DNA of 64,000 nucleotides from contig NW_008709333.1 in assembly GCF_000327385.1 (NCBI RefSeq), positions 783,545-847,544 on the forward strand. The letters run 5' to 3'. Under the pieces are notes generated by a model. That model had not been told where the DNA came from. It was given only the letters and a program-made list of their open reading frames with translations, and ran no database searches. This DNA is from Lottia gigantea. Lineage: Eukaryota; Mollusca; Gastropoda; Lottiidae. The position numbers and the translations under genes are program-made. Below are positions 36,401-51,400 of this stretch, in pieces. Position 1 is the first letter of the stretch. Every line of letters starts with the position of its first letter.

Positions 36401-39400
36401 TCTCGGTCAAGGAATGACTAAATCGAAAGTAAAAGTTGTTTACTAGTGGACTCCTCTACAGAGAAGTACCATCAGGTGTTTTGAAAAGAGTAAGCATGGT
36501 TTGCTTCGAGCGACAACCGCCATTACTATACAGGTCAAAATTTTGAGATACAATCATGCCTGACAAAACAATTCAGCCCAAATGCCAGAAACAGATTTAT
36601 TGTATTTATCAAAGTCTATGCAGAACAATCGATATCCCATAAATCCAAGTTAGACGTTTTTTTACTTAACATTTTGATTGGATGAATATGAAATTACTTA
36701 GAACAAGAGATGAATAACAATTTCGTCAGATCATGGAGAAACAAAAATTCCAGAATTGAATTTAATGTGTTTGTTTGATAAAAAAAAACAAAGATGTCCT
36801 TTGTCGTGAAAGTTTTGTGTGAATTTGATTTCTGGGCATGTGAATTCAATAAAGCAATAAAACAAAAATAAAAACCAGTCCATTATGTTTTTAAAATCTT
36901 TATAAATTCTGCATTGTTTGAATTATTATGGCATTAAGAAAGGGATATAGCCTATTGCACTCCACGAAAACACAGGTCAAGGTTTAAGTGAGTTGAGAAG
37001 ACACGGGGTTCGAGTTACAAATTACTAAAAGCTAAAATCTCGCGTTTTTACTCGACCTTTTCTACCTCCATTTCTCGTTTCCTCCTTTCTGATTAATGGT
37101 TAGATTCTGTGTGGTTTCCTACATTTTAAAATTTTTAGTATTTTCCCATAGAAAACAAACTTTGAAACTTTCGTCCCGGTTTTTCTTTGCTTCATTAACA
37201 AGGATGTAGCGTAATACAGGAAAAGGGGGCCTCACTTTTGAAAAACTATGACTAACAAGCTTCTCTTTGCCTCAATAATTTAACTTGGAATGTGCTATAC
37301 GGCATTTATAAACAGGAAACGAATAAACTTTGGTCAGAACAATTGGCTTCAAAATGTGTATAAAAAGATAATCAAATAGCACTATAAAGCATCTCACTAA
37401 CGACTGCAATGGATAAACCATCGTCTGTTGAACAAGTTCGAAACTATATCATTGTGTGGTGTGAACGACCATGGTGATGGATAATACAGAATCATGAGCC
37501 AAACTTTTGAGATATCCGAGAACTATCACCTAAATCTACATAAAAAAAACTCTTTAATTAAATTACATTAGATTAGTCTAATCAGTTAGTAGAAATCCAG
37601 GATAATTCACATCTGATAGTTACTTGAAAGACCGAATTGTTATCAGAGTAATGGCATGTGACATGAAGTGTACTTTGCTGAATGAATGTAGATCTTGCTG
37701 CACTCAACATATATTCAGCATGGTCTTTGGACTCTTGGAACGTGAGAAGAATCAGAAGGTAATAGCTGAACAACTATGGTTCCTGTAATAATCCCTGTGA
37801 CCAATCCTTCATGGTACCAAATGACTTATGACCTTTAACCTTTGACCTATCGTCTGCTCTTGTCGTATAGAGGATTATATTCCAACTAATATCCTTACCC
37901 TGTTATTATTTTCATTGACTTTTTTTTACTTTAATTCTCACAGTTTCTATCATAACAGTATTTCGTTTCGTGGACCACCGTCAATCCTACATCTACCGGT
38001 AGCCATTTATGATATTTCGTTCCAGTTACTAACTTGGGTTTTAATTTCAAGTTAACCTTAGTTCAGTGGTGAGTAATCTCCTTGACTTAGGCCCAGCTAG
38101 TAAATATTACGCTTGGGACCGTCTTGAGGAATGGTTTGGAACTTAATTGCCATTAGCATATTGATTATATCGCGTTGACCGAAAGCTAACCGCAAGATTT
38201 AGGTCATACCTGCTGTAAGTGTAGCGATAATTGAGCAAACCAAGATTAAATTCAGCGACTAGACATTAAACCGAAATCTCCTGCGCCTAAATTTTATTTC
38301 TGCTGACGACTGTTTATAGTACAAAATGGCGGACATTACAACACAAACAATGTTACCATGGCTACACACGTGTTTAAACAATGTTGATTTTCAATTTTTA
38401 CCATTTTCCGTTTTCTTTTCGCTCATTGAAAAGTTCAAACGATATCCGAAACATGTCGAGATAAAAACTGTAATGGCTTAAACGAGAAAAAACAAAAAAG
38501 ACGACGAATTTCGAATAGTTTCCACTTGAGGCTTTTCCACCTTGCACATACGAGAGCGATTCAAGAGGAGTTAACTGTAGAATAACAAGTAACGATAGGG
38601 ACACAATGTAATCATTAAGGCAGCTAATGTAAACCATATCGCTAATAGGGCAGCAAATTTCCCCATTTTACCGTCTAAGATGTGGCCAACACGGTGTGAT
38701 ATCTTCGAGAGTTTCAATCCTGTTGGTTGGTGCTGGCTTTAGGCAATAGTTTACCAAACTTGGAGTCTATCTGTAGGATTTATCAAATATTAGCCTAGAT
38801 GTACGACATATGATCGAATGCGTAATGCACACACGACAAAATTAATACTAAAGCGCAAAACTGAGCACATCGATGACTATAAAATAGCAGTTGCTCGTGC
38901 TTTACCAGTCAGAAAAGGTAACATTCCAGTTGATCTCCGTATAACTGCAACGGACCCAGTCTCGAATCGCCAGTGCAGTTTTTCTGTTAATTTCTCGATT
39001 TAAGCGTCTCAACGGATCCATTGACATGTTTTGGATATCCGGTCGACCGGAAGCAAATAAAAGACGTAAAACTCCATTTCATTTGGTTTGTGTTTATTTT
39101 CTTGTCGTTTTTAACATCGTATCTGTTCTCATGTTTACACGGTATCCTCTCGTCAAGACATGACTTGTTGTTTTCTTTCAACCAAAACGACAAGAAAAAG
39201 AAGATGGCGGCACCCACTGACGACACGTGGTTTTCATTTTAATTCTGATTGAAACACATGTTAAACTAAAACAGCCTTCAAACCTTTTGTTGAAAATTAA
39301 AAGGAACAGCAAAATTATTTTTATTTTATCTTGAAATTGATTTTCGGCGCTCATTTTTCTCGACTATTTGATGTTAAATTAGTGTTCAGTTGGGTCGTTA

Positions 39401-42400
39401 AATTCTTAAATTAATTCCAGAATTCAGAATTAGATTTTAAAAGTTTTGATGGTAGAAGGTGGTTCTATCGGTTCTAAGATGTCTTTTAGTTTAAATTACT
39501 TCGACGGCTAGAAAAACAGCATTTTAAGACTTTTTCATCATCATTTTCGTCCCATGTTGTATAATGATTAACGGCTTAATAAACGGCTTTCGCCCTAAAT
39601 TTATTAAAGATGAACATATTTGCCAAAAAACTTATAGGCCTAAACTATCAATGTGTCTATCGCTGCAAAACGAAACATTTTATACAGGATCACGTTACGT
39701 TACGTTAGTGTTTTACAAAACAAAACGTAAAAATGGCTACTGGCAAATGTGTGGATTGGTCGGTTTGAAAATCACGTGCCATTATTTATTCTTCATCCCG
39801 ATTACGTTATTAACCTGCTAAAGTGAAACACAGTAGAAATATGTAATAGTTTCGGACGTGTTGAAAATACGATGCATTATATACCTATTGATATGACACA
39901 CCTCGTAAAATTCTATACGTAACGTTTCAAGACAATATTATGGAATAAACTCAATTATTTAGTAAATTAAAGCACATAACGTTATAAAACAAATTACATG
40001 TGTCCTCATCAGATGAAATAACGAGAGAATACAAGATAACAGAGTATATAGCAACTATTAATAACATCGTGAATATCGCCGTTGAATACATTACGTTTAT
40101 CTCTCTGAACGAACGATAGTATTAATATTATTTGCCAAACATCTGCTATGATTTCTGTAATTTGTATGTAAACCACAGTATTTAGCCACAAAGAAAAAGT
40201 TTTTAATGGTGTCACAAAGGTAACAGGAGAAAATAATCTAAAAATTAGAAAATTAGGAAAATAAACTTTGACATTTATAAAGATTGGAACAGTCTGTGTC
40301 GCCATTTTGTAAATTAATCACAGTCCAAAAACTCAATTCTGATCGTTTAAAAACACACGTTGAATTAAATTGGTGTAATGCGCGTACATTTCACTTCATG
40401 CCAATTTTTTACATATTTATTCAGTCATCATTTGTGAAAATTTATTTTTATTACCACGTGAAATTTGATTTATTTTTAAAATGAATACAATATGTCAATT
40501 TGTAAATTTGTCATTTCAGAAACATTGGATTATATTATCATTGTATATAAAAGTGGAATATTGTTTGCTCAACGCGTTAGAAATTTTGATAACGGAGCTC
40601 ACTATTTTTTCTAGAGTTCATAAAACAATTGGTCTAGCCTTGACCGTGTGAATCTTAGCTTATCGCTTTGATAAAACAGTTTTCTATTTGATTCCGCCTA
40701 ATAAAAAAATAACAAAACGTTCCATAACACCAGTACTAAAATCGCAAATAATCATAAACGTTGCAAAAACGTTGGTTTAGAAGACGAAATCATACAAGGG
40801 CTTCGAAATGGAGCATGATCCTTAACACAGTCAATTACCACTTGTTCAGTAGACTTAAGAATAAAAACGATACATAAAATAAAAGAAAACGTTTGGAAGT
40901 GTTTCGTGAAGTTTTGTTGTTTCCTACTGAACTGTAGGTACGTTTTGTAAAATAGCTTTTATCAAAACGGATAACTGAACGCAGGGTCTGTATTATATAA
41001 TGTATTATACACTCATATCTTTATCATATATACGAGGAGTGTAATTTTATCAATTTTGGTAGAAAAATTAAATTAATAAATCTTGGAATTAATCAATCTA
41101 ATAGTTATTTTTATTTCAACTTGAAAAATGTTTTATCTGAATATTACAATCTGGTTTTGGGTAATTTTATCAATCATCAGTAAAATACGTCTTGGTGCTA
41201 CACAAAGATCGAGACTACAGATTCCACCATTAAAATCTTTAAAAGAGACGAAATTATTTTAAAATTTTAATTATCATGTTTTAGAATAAATTAAGTCAAT
41301 GGTAGGGGGCCTGTATTACACGACGATAGCTGAGTTTATAAAAGAGAATTTCTTAGAAACCATCAACACATAAATTACTATACATAATCACACCGTGACG
41401 CCTGGATAACCGGCGTGATGAAAGAGTTATCTCCCAGTAGGAAGTAGAAAAAACGCCATATTGAAAACGGCGCTAATGTTTTCGCGGGAAGAACTCCTAT
41501 CAGACGACACTACGGGGGGCAGCGAGTCTGTAATAGAAAGAGGCATATCTTGAGATAATGTAACTCAACCAAATTTTCAACTCTTTTGAAGTCAACAGCA
41601 TCTGATTATAGAAGACAAATTTTTAAAAAACGTATCTTTTTTTAAATTATATTTATTATGTAGATATTAGAGTGAGAATCACGTGCAATATGGAACGTTA
41701 ATTGAATATTCTGGTGTTCGCCTACTGTTTTATGGTTGTCGTAATCAGTCGATGAAATATAGAACGAATAAAAAACGATGTAATACAACTTATTTCGTCT
41801 TCTTCAACGACAGAGCACTGTGTGATACCGAATGGTCCAGAATAACGAACAGTGAGCCTACTTTACTATTTTACAGACAAAACACACAAAACATGTCTTT
41901 TACAATTTTCAGAATTCTTACCAACACATTATCATTATTTAGATTTATGCCAAAAAAAAATGAAATGAAATTTTATGTTTTACCCTACTGTTCAGCACTT
42001 AATTTCCTAATCGCACTTGAAATGATATGTAATTTTACATCGTACTTGTGGCCTACTGTACCTTATTCTATATAGCTGACTATGGTATATTTTATATCAC
42101 ATGGATATCACAGCTCTACCCCCACCCCAGCCATCCAAACACTTACTGAAATACACTCAGGAACTGACACTCTCCCCGCCCCCCTTACCCCACATCTTCT
42201 CCAACAGGTACATCTATAACTCTGTAAGTAGCTAACTATGGTATATATTATATTTTATATTGTTTCCAGCCCCGCCACTTAACTTATTCCTCAGGGACAG
42301 AGTTTGTTATTTATTTTTATTCAGATACTTTGGTACTTTTACTCTATTCCCAAATGGATTCCCGAGAAAACTTGGACTGGAGCTCTTTATACAGAGATTG

Positions 42401-45400
42401 TTTCAAATATTATACCAAAATATAATACTAGTTTGATTGTTCGTCAACTTGAAGTCCATTTTTAGGGAGCCCACATAGATAATAATGTTTATTTTGGTAA
42501 ATTAGTTAAAATGACACGGCCCTTTTTTTTACAAAAAGTATAGTTTCATTTTAAGCTCAAAGACTTAAGTCAAAGACTTAATAAATTTGAGCTCCATTTT
42601 ATAAGCACTATGGCGGATGTCGTTGGCAATGCCAGTCATACGACTGCATTTGTCAGAGCTCCACTAAAATACTACACTTTATGGCGGGTATCGTTAGCAC
42701 TTGTCAACACGGCATCCCTTTTGGAGCGTCCACAAAGCTAATATTGTTAATATGCTATAATTTAGCATATCCAATTCCAAAAATTAGATAGACTTGCGAA
42801 AAAAATTGAAATACAGAATTCCGTGCACTGTTTCTGCCCAAGTTAGTCCAAACACCCAACAGAATATGATACAGGTTTATCTTGAAGCAGACAGGTTGAA
42901 GGTTGACATCCACAAGGGACCTGATGTCACCAATGTCATACCAGACTGACAATATACTTATACATATTCATGAGACATGTGACAGAATTCAGAATAATGC
43001 TCAAACCAAGAGAATTTACATACAAAGAGGAAATACTTATATATAATATCTACATCTATATTAATCCAGTTTTTTATGGAAGGCGGAATGGCTTTTTATT
43101 CAATGTTCTTCATTGCTATTGAATTTTCAATGACAAATATTGAATTAAGCGTACAAATTAAGAGCTAAGAATTAAGAATTAAGAAATGGCAATGAAGAAC
43201 ATTGAATAAAAAGCCATTCCGCCTTCCATAGTTTTAGTTAAACGTTTTCAAGTCAAATGGTACTGGTAATACAGAAACCAAAGATAGCAGAAGAGAAATC
43301 TTTTTGGTGAGAGGAAGAAGTAAGACTACCTAATAGATATAGTTGAAAACATCCTTGATTCTTTTAAAGCTATTTATACTCGTTTCACCGAACGATTCAT
43401 GGGTTAGAAAAGTAGGGGTTACACCAAGATAGCCGTTGATTCGGTCCTCGGCCCGTTATGTTCGCATTTGATCTAAACACTATGATCGTTTTATTACGGT
43501 GGCGAAATAATGCCGCTGTCATAATCTTAGTTAACGGACAGACCAACTCGGATCAAACCACTACCCCATTCCCCATAGCCCCTTTAATATATCACATGTT
43601 AAAAACTGAGGGTGGGTTCGATGGGACAGAGCAAGAATCAATATAGTTATCAAATTTACTTCTCTTATACATAGTATCAAAGTTCACAGATGTCGTCCAG
43701 ACCTGACCATTCCTTCCTACCGTCCGACATCTGGCCGCACCCCCCGGAGTGGGCGGTAACAAGCTACATATGTGTCTATATTCTATCGTACCTCGGGGTT
43801 AATAAGGGAAACTGGCCATTCTGAAACAACAGTCACTCAGTTCAAATATTTCGAGTATTTTTGAGAAGATGATCATCAATAGATTTGAAGTATATAAATG
43901 AGAATGTCCTAAACAATTTTATGATTTGTTTTGTCGTCTATAAATTGATCTGATTGTATCTCATGATGTTGACCATTATAGTAGTGGTGGGTGGCGTGCT
44001 CACTCTTTTTCAAAACACCTGATGGTACTTCTCTTTGGAGGAGTCCGCTACTATACAACTTTGACATCCGAAGATTTTAAAGTATTTCATACGCAACTGG
44101 CAATCACTATGGTGTGAGAGAGCGGTTTCCATATTAGGAAATATATTTTGATGTTCGTGAACTAATATTAGTATTATTGGTGACAAAAAGAATTTAAACC
44201 AGACGGTTACCAGAAGAATCGCACAGTCACAGACTTCTGCGACACTTTCAGGAGAACAGATTGGAACAAGAAAGGGGAAACAATTTTCAAAGGAACTAGT
44301 CTAAACATGACAAATTTCCGTTTAGAACGTGGATAATGACATAAACCGACAGAAGGGACATCTTTTTAACACGTGGTACCCCGGACACCATTCTATAGCT
44401 TGATTATCTCACGCACTCAGTCTTCTAGGTAGACTTTGGATTAAGGGACAAGTTGCACTGAATTTAATATGTTTTTACGTATTCCAATCGTTTGATTTGG
44501 CTTTCTCTAAAATTGATATTGAAAAAAAAATCCCATTATCCAAATATATTTCTGTTTTACAAAAAATCGGAATTTAATTCTATATATTCCAATATAAAAG
44601 TACATTGATGATAATTATAGTCTTTTTGCGTTTTATAGATAGTTACTTCCGGTGTCTTTGACATTTCGAACTTTAGTTTATCATCTCCAACAAATAACAG
44701 ATAACGTGCAACTTGCAATTATCATCATAACGTGCAACTTGCAATTATCATCATAACGTGCAAGCATTATTCTTTTACTATAAAATTTAGCGTTAATCTG
44801 TATCATGTAAAAGATTTGAATAATTTAAAGAAATATAATTTTTGATTCGTTTCATAATACATTTGATTTCTAAAACCTTGAACATTTACCGAAACTAAAC
44901 ATTACTAAATATGTCGTTATTAATAAGTGCTATGCCATTGATTATATCATTATATCACGGGACAAGATCCAGCATGTATCATTGATTATTTGGTCCGTAT
45001 CTTCTGTTTCCATCATAAATAAAACTCAGAAGGGAGAAAATGCGCAACCTTTACTTCAAATTTGTCTTTGATTCAGGGCAATATTTTACCAATTTTTAGG
45101 TTTATTGGGGTCAACCGATTTTAAGATTTTTTGGCGAAATTTTACCCATTTAATTTTAAGTTTACTTATTGTAAGATTTTTGGACAATAAAATAAAAAAA
45201 ATTCAATTAGTCTTACCTGTACCCTGGCTTCAGTTAAATTACATCTTAGGGCGAGTTGTTCCCGGGCATAAACATCCGGGTAGTGAGTCTTCTGAAAAAT
45301 TCGTTCCATTTCCTCCAACTGGAAACTGGTAAACGTTGCTCGGTTTCTCCGTTTTTTACGTTTGGCGTCCAAATAGTCATCCGAGATCGAATTCCTGCAG

Positions 45401-48400
45401 CCCGGGGGATCCACTANNNNNNNNNNNNNNNNNNNNNNNNNNNNNNNNNNNNNNNNNNNNNNNNNNGGGGGGGGGGGGGGGGGGTTCAGTACATCGTATT
45501 CGATTTTGAATTTTTTTCATAATTTGAAGGGAGACATGTTCAGTAAGACACAGATTGGAACAGAAGAGTAAGGCGTAAGACGCCATTTTATTTCTTCAAA
45601 GGGCACGTGGAATTGGACTCAAGGAAATAGGCCTGTGTTTAAAAAATCTGGAGCCAGGTATGTTCAGTGAGGTATGATCTCTTATTAACGCTATGAAATT
45701 CTGACTTTGGTATAACTGACACATTTCAAGTAGCCCGAATGATATGTTACACCGCTTTTAAGTGGTTGTAGAAATATGTAACACCGCTTATATAACAGTA
45801 CTTGAGATCTAGAGAGTGTCTGGGCTCCGATACCATCACCAGTTTCTCTGATTCAGTATATATAAGTATACAAAGAGAAAATTTGAGAAGAATTGTGGTG
45901 GTTGGGGTAATTAAGCTTTTGGTTGAAAAATAAAAACGGTATTTTTGGTATTTAACACATTAAAAAAATTGCTGGTAGTTTTAGTAGCCTCCTCATAGAA
46001 AGTTCTTGTTCGCATTTAATTCATAGTTGTTTTTTTATCAAGTCAACACGCAGCAATCAGATGTATGTTATGTCTTGATTAACCAATGACGTAGCACCTT
46101 TGAAAAAATAGCTATCTTAGGGCCATGGTTCATAGGCTATAGATAAATGGTTTGTACAATCGGATCTGTGCCAATATTTAAGCGGGTCTTACGACACCTT
46201 CTTCAGATTATGTAATCCTACAAGCTGTTCATACCGAAGATGTAAGAGCACAAAATTCTCGAGGTCTGAGGATATTTTCCCGAAAACTAAGACATCTTTT
46301 AATGAAATACGACCAGAAAACAAATATCAGTGTCATAAAATAAATATGCGTTATCTTTTAATTTTTCCTTCTTTTCTATTTTTTAGGGAAAATACATTGA
46401 ACGAATTCGTCACATATATCCGACTGTTTTGCACCGTATTGGACTAATGAAATGGATTTGTATATCCGACTGTTTTGCACCGTATTGGACTAATGAAATG
46501 GATTTGTATATCCGACTGTTTTGCACCGTATTGGACTAATGAAATGGATTTGTATATCCGACTGTTTTGCACCGTATTGGACTAATGAAATGAAATGGAT
46601 TTGTATATCCGACTGTTTTGCACCGTATTGGACTAATGAAATGGATTTGTATATCCGACTGTTTTGCACCGTATTGGACTAATGAAATGAAATGGAGTTG
46701 TATATCCGACTGTTTTGCACCGTATTGGACTAATGAAATGTAGTTTTATACCCTACTGTTCTGTATCTTATTGAACTAATGAAATGAAATAGAGTTTTAT
46801 ATCCTACTGTTCTGTATCTTATTAGACTAATGAAATGAAATGGAGTTCTATATCCTACTGTTCTGTATCTTATTGAACTAATGAAATGAAATGAGTTTTA
46901 TATCCTACTGTTCTGTATCTTATTGAACTAATGAAATGAAATGGAGTTTTATATCCTACTGTTCTGTATCTTATTGGACTAATGAATTGAAATGAGTTTT
47001 ATATCCTACTGTTCTGTATCTTATTGGACTAATGAAATGAAATGAGGTTTTATATCCTTCTGTTCTGTACATTATTGGACTAATGAATTGAAATGAGTTT
47101 TATATCCTACTGTTCTGTATCTTATTGGACTAATGAATTGAAATGAGTTTTATATCCTACTGTTCTGTATCTTATTGGACTAATGAAATGAAATGAGGTT
47201 TTATATCCTTCTGTTCTGTACCTTATTGGACTAATGAATTGAAATGAGTTTTATATCCTTCTGTTCTGTACCTTATTGGACTAATGAATTGAAATGAGTT
47301 TTATATCCTACTGTTCTGTATCTTATTGAACTAATGAATTGAAATGAGTTTTATATCCTACTGTTCTGTATCTTATTGGACTAATGAAATTAGTCTTATT
47401 TTGAGCTGATGAAGACGGGCAAAGCTGTGTGGTGGGCAATGGGTAAATGTTAAAGATGGAAGTATAAGCCTCTGAACGAGTTCTTAACTCATACTAAATT
47501 TATTTCATGATGGAACCATACACTAGCCACATGTTCAATACAGTATATTAAATGCATTAAAAAAAGAAATTATGAATATTTTGGGTGTCGAAGGGGTTAA
47601 ATCGTGTTTTCTGTTGAAATTGATATTCTTTTGTGTTTTTTAAATAGTCGCTGTATTCTCATGCTGTCTGTGACTTGAGAAGATAAAAATTTATTCTGAG
47701 ATTGAGATAAATATATAAATAAAAACCTAACGATCTACATTGCAAAATTAAACCCAAAATCGAAAACAATATTTTGGCGAAATATTGACAGAAGCTTATG
47801 AATTTCTCACACGGACGTATATCAATTATAAATGATCATTTATACAATTATACTCTAGATAACAATTACTTTAATAAATAACTTGTGACGTTTTATTTCG
47901 TTTATGAACGAGAACTGGAATAAGAATAATTAATTCAAACAGTTTCAATTTCTTTATTTGTGCATTAAATACATTTCTGAGATATTTCTATTGATTAGGT
48001 AAGGCTGGTTGTAACAACAACATATTATTGAAATTACGAAAGCACAGGCCGAGGTGAAAATTCAGCTACATCAACTTGATATTTATAAAGTAATGAAATT
48101 GAATTATAAAGTAATACTTATTACAAATTAAATAATTCTAAAATATTAGAGTATATATATTAATGTGAATGAAGTTCGTTGTTTTCTGTTTCTGTAACCG
48201 GTTTCAGGTTACTCTTTCACAAGAGTAAAGTGTAATTTATAAGTTGTTTTGCATATTGAAATATTCTAGAATAAAAGTTATTGTATTATATTAAACAAAC
48301 ACAAAACACTTTAATTTCCTTCAATATCTATATATCAAGTATGATAGGATACTATCGTCTTTATCGTATTTTATTATTAATAACTATTTTCTTTTTAAGT

Positions 48401-51400
48401 GTTGTTTTGATACCAATTGAAAACCCTCTTAAGATTTAAAACTTTTATTATTATTCATCTGTATGCACTCGAATTTATAGATACAAATGATGACTGAATA
48501 TTTCTGTTTTTGTTATTCTTTTAAATATCATCATATACTATGTGCCATTTCATCTGATGACAACACGTGTAAATTGTGTTGAAACGTTATGTGCTTTGTT
48601 ATTAAAGAAGTGAGTTATACCATAATATACCCCTTGTATTTTGTTATATCTTCTCTCCACTTCTAAATGTCGTTCAAATCTTATATCACCATAAACTTGT
48701 ATTTTTATTTTTATTTCTATAATTATATAAAATAATAGACACGACACTTAGTGGCAAAATAGCAAACATCGTGGTTCGACATTACAAAATGAATTATCAT
48801 TCTTTTACACAAATCCAGAAGTAGGTAATTTCCTATCAAATTGATGTATTCCAATGCTGAAATCCACAGTCCCTACTGACCTAGGCCAGTGCTTCTATAA
48901 CAGAGTATCTCTTCTACACCTTATACAAACCAAAATATACATTATCAAAATATAAGATATAATATACATGTATTGTCTAATAAAAACCAACGCTTTACGG
49001 ATAATCCGGGAAAGATTAATGCCAATAGGTTTGGCCAAGGACCAGCTGGTAGAAAGGATCCTTAACTGTGAACCTAAGTTGTCATCCTTGTTAAATATAG
49101 TTCTTTCTTTCCTTCTTATTTGAAATGATACAGACACATATAAATAAATACATAGCCTGAAATATATCTCTATATAGCATCACTTAGATCTACATCGGTA
49201 CAGAAATTGAGATATAATTTAAAATCTAAAGAGAATTTGCATATTACAGACAGAATGAGATGAAGTCTTTGAAGTTTGAAATATTAATCTTCCCTCGGCC
49301 TCAAACTTCAATTTCTGGCATTTACTGACATTTTCACCAATAAGAATGTTTTCTTTAGTAAATTTAACCCAATAAAATTCTCCTTTGATGTTTCCTCTCC
49401 AGAGTTTTACTTCTAATTTTATCTCTATACAAAAATATCATTTTGATGTCTGCCCAGAATTATAATTCTAAATTTATTGCCAATATCTAACACCGATGCC
49501 TGAGGATTTTAAGACATAGGAATACTGATTTTGAAGCGGTTCGATATTATTCTTCATTTTTGATTTTGATTTTTATTTATTCATAAATATTTAAATTTTT
49601 ATTGGTACTAAAATATCAAGAGATAAACTATACCAAAATAAAAAGCTCTGAAAAAATTTCGAAATTGACTATCAAGATAGGATCAAAAAATTTATTTATT
49701 TATGGACTGCTATTGATTCTGAGCAGATAATCAAGTAGAAAATTCTTATTGGTACTAAAATATCACAGAATAAAAAATGCGAAATTGCCAATCAAAATAG
49801 CATTGAAATTATTATCTATACTATGTGGACTCTCTTAAAGGGACAATGAACTGATAATCCAGTAGAAGTGTGGCATAATATTTATCAGAACTGTGAGCAA
49901 ATCCTTCTTAATTCATTTGTCAATTTTTAATTTTTGACTCATTTTTGTAGGTTTTTCATTCAGGTGTTTATTACAGTGCCTTCTTATTTAAATTTAGATT
50001 TTTCATTTTTTTTTTTTCCATTTTTTTTTTTTTTTTTTTTTTCTTTTTTTTAAAAGTCAGGTGTTACTTAATCGTACAAACCAGTGCCTGTAAAATTACA
50101 TTTATAAGTTTGGTTTAGGTGTTTTTAATAAATAATTTGTAAGTTTCTTTTCGAGGGTTTTGATGTTTTATTGTGATAAAGTATTAGGATACCAACCAAC
50201 GCCTTGGTGGGAATAACAAAAATATCTTTAAATTTCAAATCTTTTATTTTATTTCATACCTTGACAATTACGAATTCACCGGTACTTTGATAAAAAAAAT
50301 TAGACTAAGTCTGTAGGTTTTTGATGTGTATTCCTTCTCCTTTAATTCCACGTGCAGTGGGAATATCAAAATTATGTCTCGAATTTTCTACGTATCCTTT
50401 GGTGTTTATGTTAATTTCTTTTAAACATAATTTATTTGGTACCTACGCCTGTAAAGGTAGCCTATTTTTTTGAATGCCACATTCTTCTGAATTTTTTTTT
50501 AGATATTTAAAATGTATGATTTAGTTAAAGAAGTTTTCTGTAAATATAATATATTATAAATTAGCGGTTCAATAAATAATTTCTAATTCCGGACAGTGGA
50601 AGCATTTTTTAAAAGGCAATGTAATTGCTATAGATTTAGAGTAAAACATACAATGAATATCTGACTTTGAGATCAGCCGACGTCTAAAATGTGTCCAAGA
50701 CGCTTATAACTTGAAGGCATTCAAAAGTGCCGAATATCAGAAAATGGGTAAGATGTAGAGCTTGCTGCATGACTGTTTATATTAATAACAATAATTCATA
50801 TTTTACTGAGGGGTCTAGAATTTATTCTTTGACTCGAAATCGACCTGCAGACGTGTTCGAATATTTTCTCATATTTTCCCTGCGAGATTTAGGTAATATG
50901 AGTTTTAAATGCTATTTTTATAATTTTTATAACCGACGCCTCTCTTGCTATTGTTTCATGTCGTATTTTGGTACCAAGTCTGTAGTCTGGAGATACGATT
51001 CCATGTGGAATTCCTGGTTTATATTTTAGCAGACTGCTATGAAATTTGACCGGAATATGAATGTTGTTTTGGAATTACAACGCAAATACCTACCACTCAA
51101 TGCAATTTGTTTTTCTGTAAGTTACTTCAATTGCAAATCGAGCCACCCTCAGAAAAAAAAACGTTTTATCATTCAGCACACAGTGTAAATATGATGTTCT
51201 CTATTTGTAACCAGGGCCAGTGCCTCTATCGTAGACGAAAAGGATATTTGCCTCACGATAAAATACCCTAGTTACGGGCCTGTCCTGTAAATTGCCGTAC
51301 GGTGCCACTTAAAAGAAGACATCCAGAAAGTACAAAAGTTCTGAGAGTGAACTCTAACCTCTCATTGACTTCTGAAACCAGTGTGAAACTCTCGTCTGTC

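Larger units (their letters stand above)
28363..45216 (-). other. Alx intron 2 (16.9 kb)
   Basis: This splits the homeodomain codons for Gln46 and Val47. It holds tandem repeats (28960-29500, 34445-35385, 35425-35705), MITEs, SINE fragments and a perfect foldback (43075-43230). I found no nested gene. Around 30850-31250 there are several TAATTA homeodomain-type sites, which might mark an enhancer, but AT-rich sequence produces such sites by chance. Confidence 0.8.

Noticed and set aside
41683-42075. 130-codon plus-strand frame
   Set aside because: Its 3' third overlaps diverged minisatellite units, there is no recognisable domain or splice context, and composition matches the surrounding intron.
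45256-45586. Frames spanning the gap, including a proline or glycine run
   Set aside because: They cross the polylinker, the N gap and the G homopolymer, so they are assembly artefacts.
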